Shown: positions 6,660 to 8,257 of the stretch, piece after piece
Layout of the letters: every line of letters starts with the position of its first letter
How positions within the stretch are numbered: position 1 is the first letter of the stretch
Origin: Bacillota bacterium
GTDB lineage: Bacteria > Bacillota > Clostridia > Christensenellales > SZUA-584
Length of the DNA: 8,257 nucleotides
Direction: 5' to 3'
Assembly: GCA_023396555.1 (NCBI GenBank)
Contig: JAEWWC010000076.1
Coordinates: 1-8,257, forward strand
Notes under the pieces: generated by a model
The model's database searches: none
Seen by the model: the letters and a program-made list of their open reading frames with translations, nothing else
Told to the model about the DNA's origin: nothing
Position numbers and translations under genes: made by a program

Positions 6660-6712
6660 AATTTGCTTGACTTATTATATGCATGCAGCCATATTTTCGT
6701 CAAGCAGAAATT
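6660..6712. repeat. Inverted repeat flanking the aro promoter, possible operator
   Basis: AATTTGCTTGAC (6660-6671) is repeated in inverted form as GTCAAGC-AG-AAATT (6699-6712), identical except for two inserted bases. One arm covers most of the -35 element and the other spans the expected transcription start. An 8-bp palindrome TGCATGCA (6680-6687) sits between -35 and -10, close to the centre of the outer repeat. This symmetry could be an operator for a repressor, but one arm also codes for the C terminus of the kinase-like protein, so chance cannot be excluded. Confidence 0.4.
6674..6703 (-). promoter_or_regulatory. Promoter for the leader peptide and aro operon
   Basis: A -35 element TTGACG (6698-6703, 5 of 6 to consensus) and a perfect -10 TATAAT (6674-6679) are separated by 18 nt on the minus strand, as for a housekeeping sigma factor. 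Transcription should start near 6667, giving about 20 nt before the leader ATG and roughly 230 nt before aroF. The promoter overlaps the 3' end of the kinase-like gene; the TAA stop of that gene (6675-6677) lies within the -10 box. Confidence 0.75.
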
Positions 6713-7763
6713 TACCATCGTAAACGATACCGCATTTTTGCTCGATGCCAAAAGAATTAAAATAGCGGTTTTCAAGTGGTATCCACTCATCTTTGAAACG
6801 CTTTAACAGATCATCGCCGCTTCGGGCACGTATGCGCTCAAGCTGTGTCTCGTCGTCCGTTTTCAGAAAAACGGACAAATCGTATGCCAGGTCCAGCGCG
6901 GGGTGGAGGCTGTAAACCCCTTCGATCACGTTCAGCCTTTTCGGCGGTACCGGCACCGGTTCACGCAGTCTTCCTGTTCGGCAATCGTAACGATGGTATG
7001 TGAACAGCTCGCCATTTTTGAGTCCTACGGCCACTTCATTGTGCAGACGCTCGTAATCAACGTTGCCGCCCGGTTCCGCCAGCCGTTCGTCTGTTTTGCG
7101 CTCCGGCGGCAGAAAGAAGTCGTCGGTATGGAAGACGTTACAGTAGTACGTCTCTGCGAGCAGCGCGGCCAGCGTACTCTTGCCCGCGCCGCTGTTGCCG
7201 TCTATCGCGACGGTGACGGACGCTTTTTCGTCCAGCAATGCGTCAATGCGTCGGAATACATCGATGTAGCGGCAGTATGCCGCCTTGACGACGCGGTAGG
7301 CGGGGGCATAGGCTTCGTGGTAGGCGTCGCTGTGGGACACGGGCGGGCAGCCCTTTTCACGGTAGTCGCGGACATAAGCTGCCGCTTGTTCGCTGTTGAA
7401 AGGCAGCACACTGCAGCGGCAGCAGTCCAGAAACAATTCCAGCTTTTCATGGAAGCGCTCCGCGGTACCCTTGACCGTATTCGCGGTTGCGACGAACAAG
7501 CGGTTCAACGTCTGTTCACTTAGACCCAGGGCGGTCATCGCGGAAAGATACAGGCGGCAAAGCCCGCCGCCAATGGGCTCAAACGCCTCACCGGCGATGC
7601 GGGGCTCTAAACCGCGGCATTCGATTATCAGGCGCGTCAGGCTTTCTGCCGGGCTCTGAATCAAATGACCGCCGGCATATTCACTCTGGAAAAGCAGCTT
7701 CACCACATCGGCGGGCTGCATCAGAGGATATTTTAGTATATGGGAAAGCATGACGTTCTTCAT
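6675..7763 (-). CDS. Uridine-kinase-like P-loop phosphotransferase with extra N-terminal domain
   Basis: This 362-residue protein has two parts. Residues about 1-175 form a mostly helical N-terminal region that I do not recognise in detail; it starts with a segment containing FQSEYAGGHLI (25-35). Residues about 180-345 resemble the uridine kinase/phosphoribulokinase/pantothenate kinase group of P-loop kinases, with Walker A GNSGAGKST (189-197), the acidic HTDDFFLP (212-219), a Walker-B-like NVIEGVYSLHP (278-288) and an Arg-rich lid-like region RIRARSG (310-316). A cytosolic kinase acting on a nucleoside, vitamin or related small molecule is likely; the substrate cannot be read from the sequence. 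Its length exceeds the roughly 210 residues of ordinary uridine kinase, so it is probably not canonical Udk. It starts in an ATGA overlap with the ECF S-component gene, implying co-translation and perhaps a shared substrate. No terminator follows; its stop codon is inside the next promoter. Confidence 0.8.
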   Translation of the reverse strand: MKNVMLSHILKYPLMQPADVVKLLFQSEYAGGHLIQSPAESLTRLIIECRGLEPRIAGEAFEPIGGGLCRLYLSAMTALGLSEQTLNRLFVATANTVKGTAERFHEKLELFLDCCRCSVLPFNSEQAAAYVRDYREKGCPPVSHSDAYHEAYAPAYRVVKAAYCRYIDVFRRIDALLDEKASVTVAIDGNSGAGKSTLAALLAETYYCNVFHTDDFFLPPERKTDERLAEPGGNVDYERLHNEVAVGLKNGELFTYHRYDCRTGRLREPVPVPPKRLNVIEGVYSLHPALDLAYDLSVFLKTDDETQLERIRARSGDDLLKRFKDEWIPLENRYFNSFGIEQKCGIVYDGKFLLDENMAACI

Positions 7764-8257
7764 GCGGCTTCAGGCTGGCTCCGTTTCTTGTTCTGTGTAA
7801 GCTGCAGCGCGATCATGATGGCGGGGATCAGTACGAGTTGAATGATGATGCCCGGGAATACCATGACGACAGCGCCGCCGAAAATGTCACCCCATGTGAA
7901 GGCCGTGCCTGCGATGCCGTACAGCACGAGGCTCACGAGGCTCCACACGATGCGTCCGCCGATCATGGCAAGTATCAACGAGACGAATATGAACCCGATG
8001 TTCCTGGGGAATAGCTTGTAGAACAGACCGGCCAGCAAACCATAGGCCGCCAGTTCAAACGCCATTGCGACGGCGCTGGGGTACAGCCCCGGCATGCCGG
8101 TGATGACACTGGAGAGAAGCGGCGTCACCACGCCCACCAGCAGGCCCCACGGACCGCCGCAGATAAACCCGCACAGCAGCACCGGAACGTGCATCGGCAG
8201 CAGTATCCAGCCCATCGGGAACAGATGCCCCACGAGCAGCGGGAGCAGAATGCCCAG
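7760..8257 (-). CDS. ECF transporter S component (substrate-binding membrane subunit), 5' end outside window
   Basis: The open frame continues to the window edge, giving 165 visible C-terminal residues; a GTG at 8233 could be mistaken for the start, but upstream codons read LGILLPLL, continuing a membrane helix. The protein is very hydrophobic with about five to six membrane segments, the segment LLPMHVPVLLCGFICGG (residues 19-35 of the visible part) and a short basic, hydrophilic C-terminal tail. This pattern resembles integral-membrane S components of energy-coupling factor transporters, which bind vitamins or other micronutrients and share an EcfA/EcfA'/EcfT energising module usually encoded elsewhere. 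Substrate is unknown. It overlaps the downstream kinase-like gene by 4 nt, so the imported compound may be phosphorylated by that enzyme. Confidence 0.75.
   Translation of the reverse strand: MGILLPLLVGHLFPMGWILLPMHVPVLLCGFICGGPWGLLVGVVTPLLSSVITGMPGLYPSAVAMAFELAAYGLLAGLFYKLFPRNIGFIFVSLILAMIGGRIVWSLVSLVLYGIAGTAFTWGDIFGGAVVMVFPGIIIQLVLIPAIMIALQLTQNKKRSQPEAA

Noticed and set aside
6435..6674. T-box riboswitch upstream of aroF.
   Set aside because: No AGGGTGGNACCGCG-like antiterminator sequence or specifier-loop structure is visible, and the region is largely occupied by the short ORF.

Overview
The window looks like a GC-rich clostridial (Firmicutes) chromosome segment. That assignment is inferred from the type I-beta DAHP synthase with an N-terminal ferredoxin-like domain, the order of the aromatic genes, the strong AGGAGG-type ribosome binding sites, the repeated 4-nt ATGA gene overlaps and the ECF-type transporter subunit. 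All supported genes lie on the minus strand, so transcription runs from high to low coordinates. There are no tRNA or rRNA genes, insertion sequences or CRISPR arrays.

Upstream block (8257 to 6675): the 3' part of an ECF transporter substrate-binding (S) component, cut by the window edge, overlaps by 4 nt a 362-residue uridine-kinase-like P-loop protein. The pair may import and phosphorylate a small molecule; the substrate is unknown.

Control region (about 6712 to 6435): this is the most interesting part. A near-consensus promoter (TTGACG, 18 nt, TATAAT) overlaps the end of the kinase gene, whose stop codon lies inside the -10 box. It is followed by a short ORF with a good ribosome binding site that encodes a 39-residue peptide. 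Residues 10-24 of that peptide contain eight Tyr/Phe residues, including the run YYYGFGY. Downstream come candidate alternative RNA hairpins and then a strong intrinsic terminator 32 nt before the DAHP synthase start codon. This is the layout of a ribosome-mediated transcription attenuator sensing charged tRNA-Tyr/tRNA-Phe. No T-box signature was seen.

Aromatic operon (6434 to 1): aroF (DAHP synthase), tyrA (prephenate dehydrogenase), aroB (3-dehydroquinate synthase), aroA (EPSP synthase), aroC (chorismate synthase) and pheA (chorismate mutase/prephenate dehydratase, whose 3' end lies outside the window). Three junctions have ATGA overlaps or a 2-nt gap; aroC and pheA are separated by 2 nt; only aroB-aroA has a real gap (48 nt). 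Together the products commit PEP and erythrose-4-phosphate to the shikimate pathway, perform steps 1, 2, 6 and 7, and branch chorismate to Tyr and Phe precursors. Genes for 3-dehydroquinase, shikimate dehydrogenase and shikimate kinase are not in the window and may follow pheA. Feedback control is predicted at three points: the leader peptide, the N-terminal domain of AroF, and the ACT domain of PheA. TyrA lacks an ACT domain.
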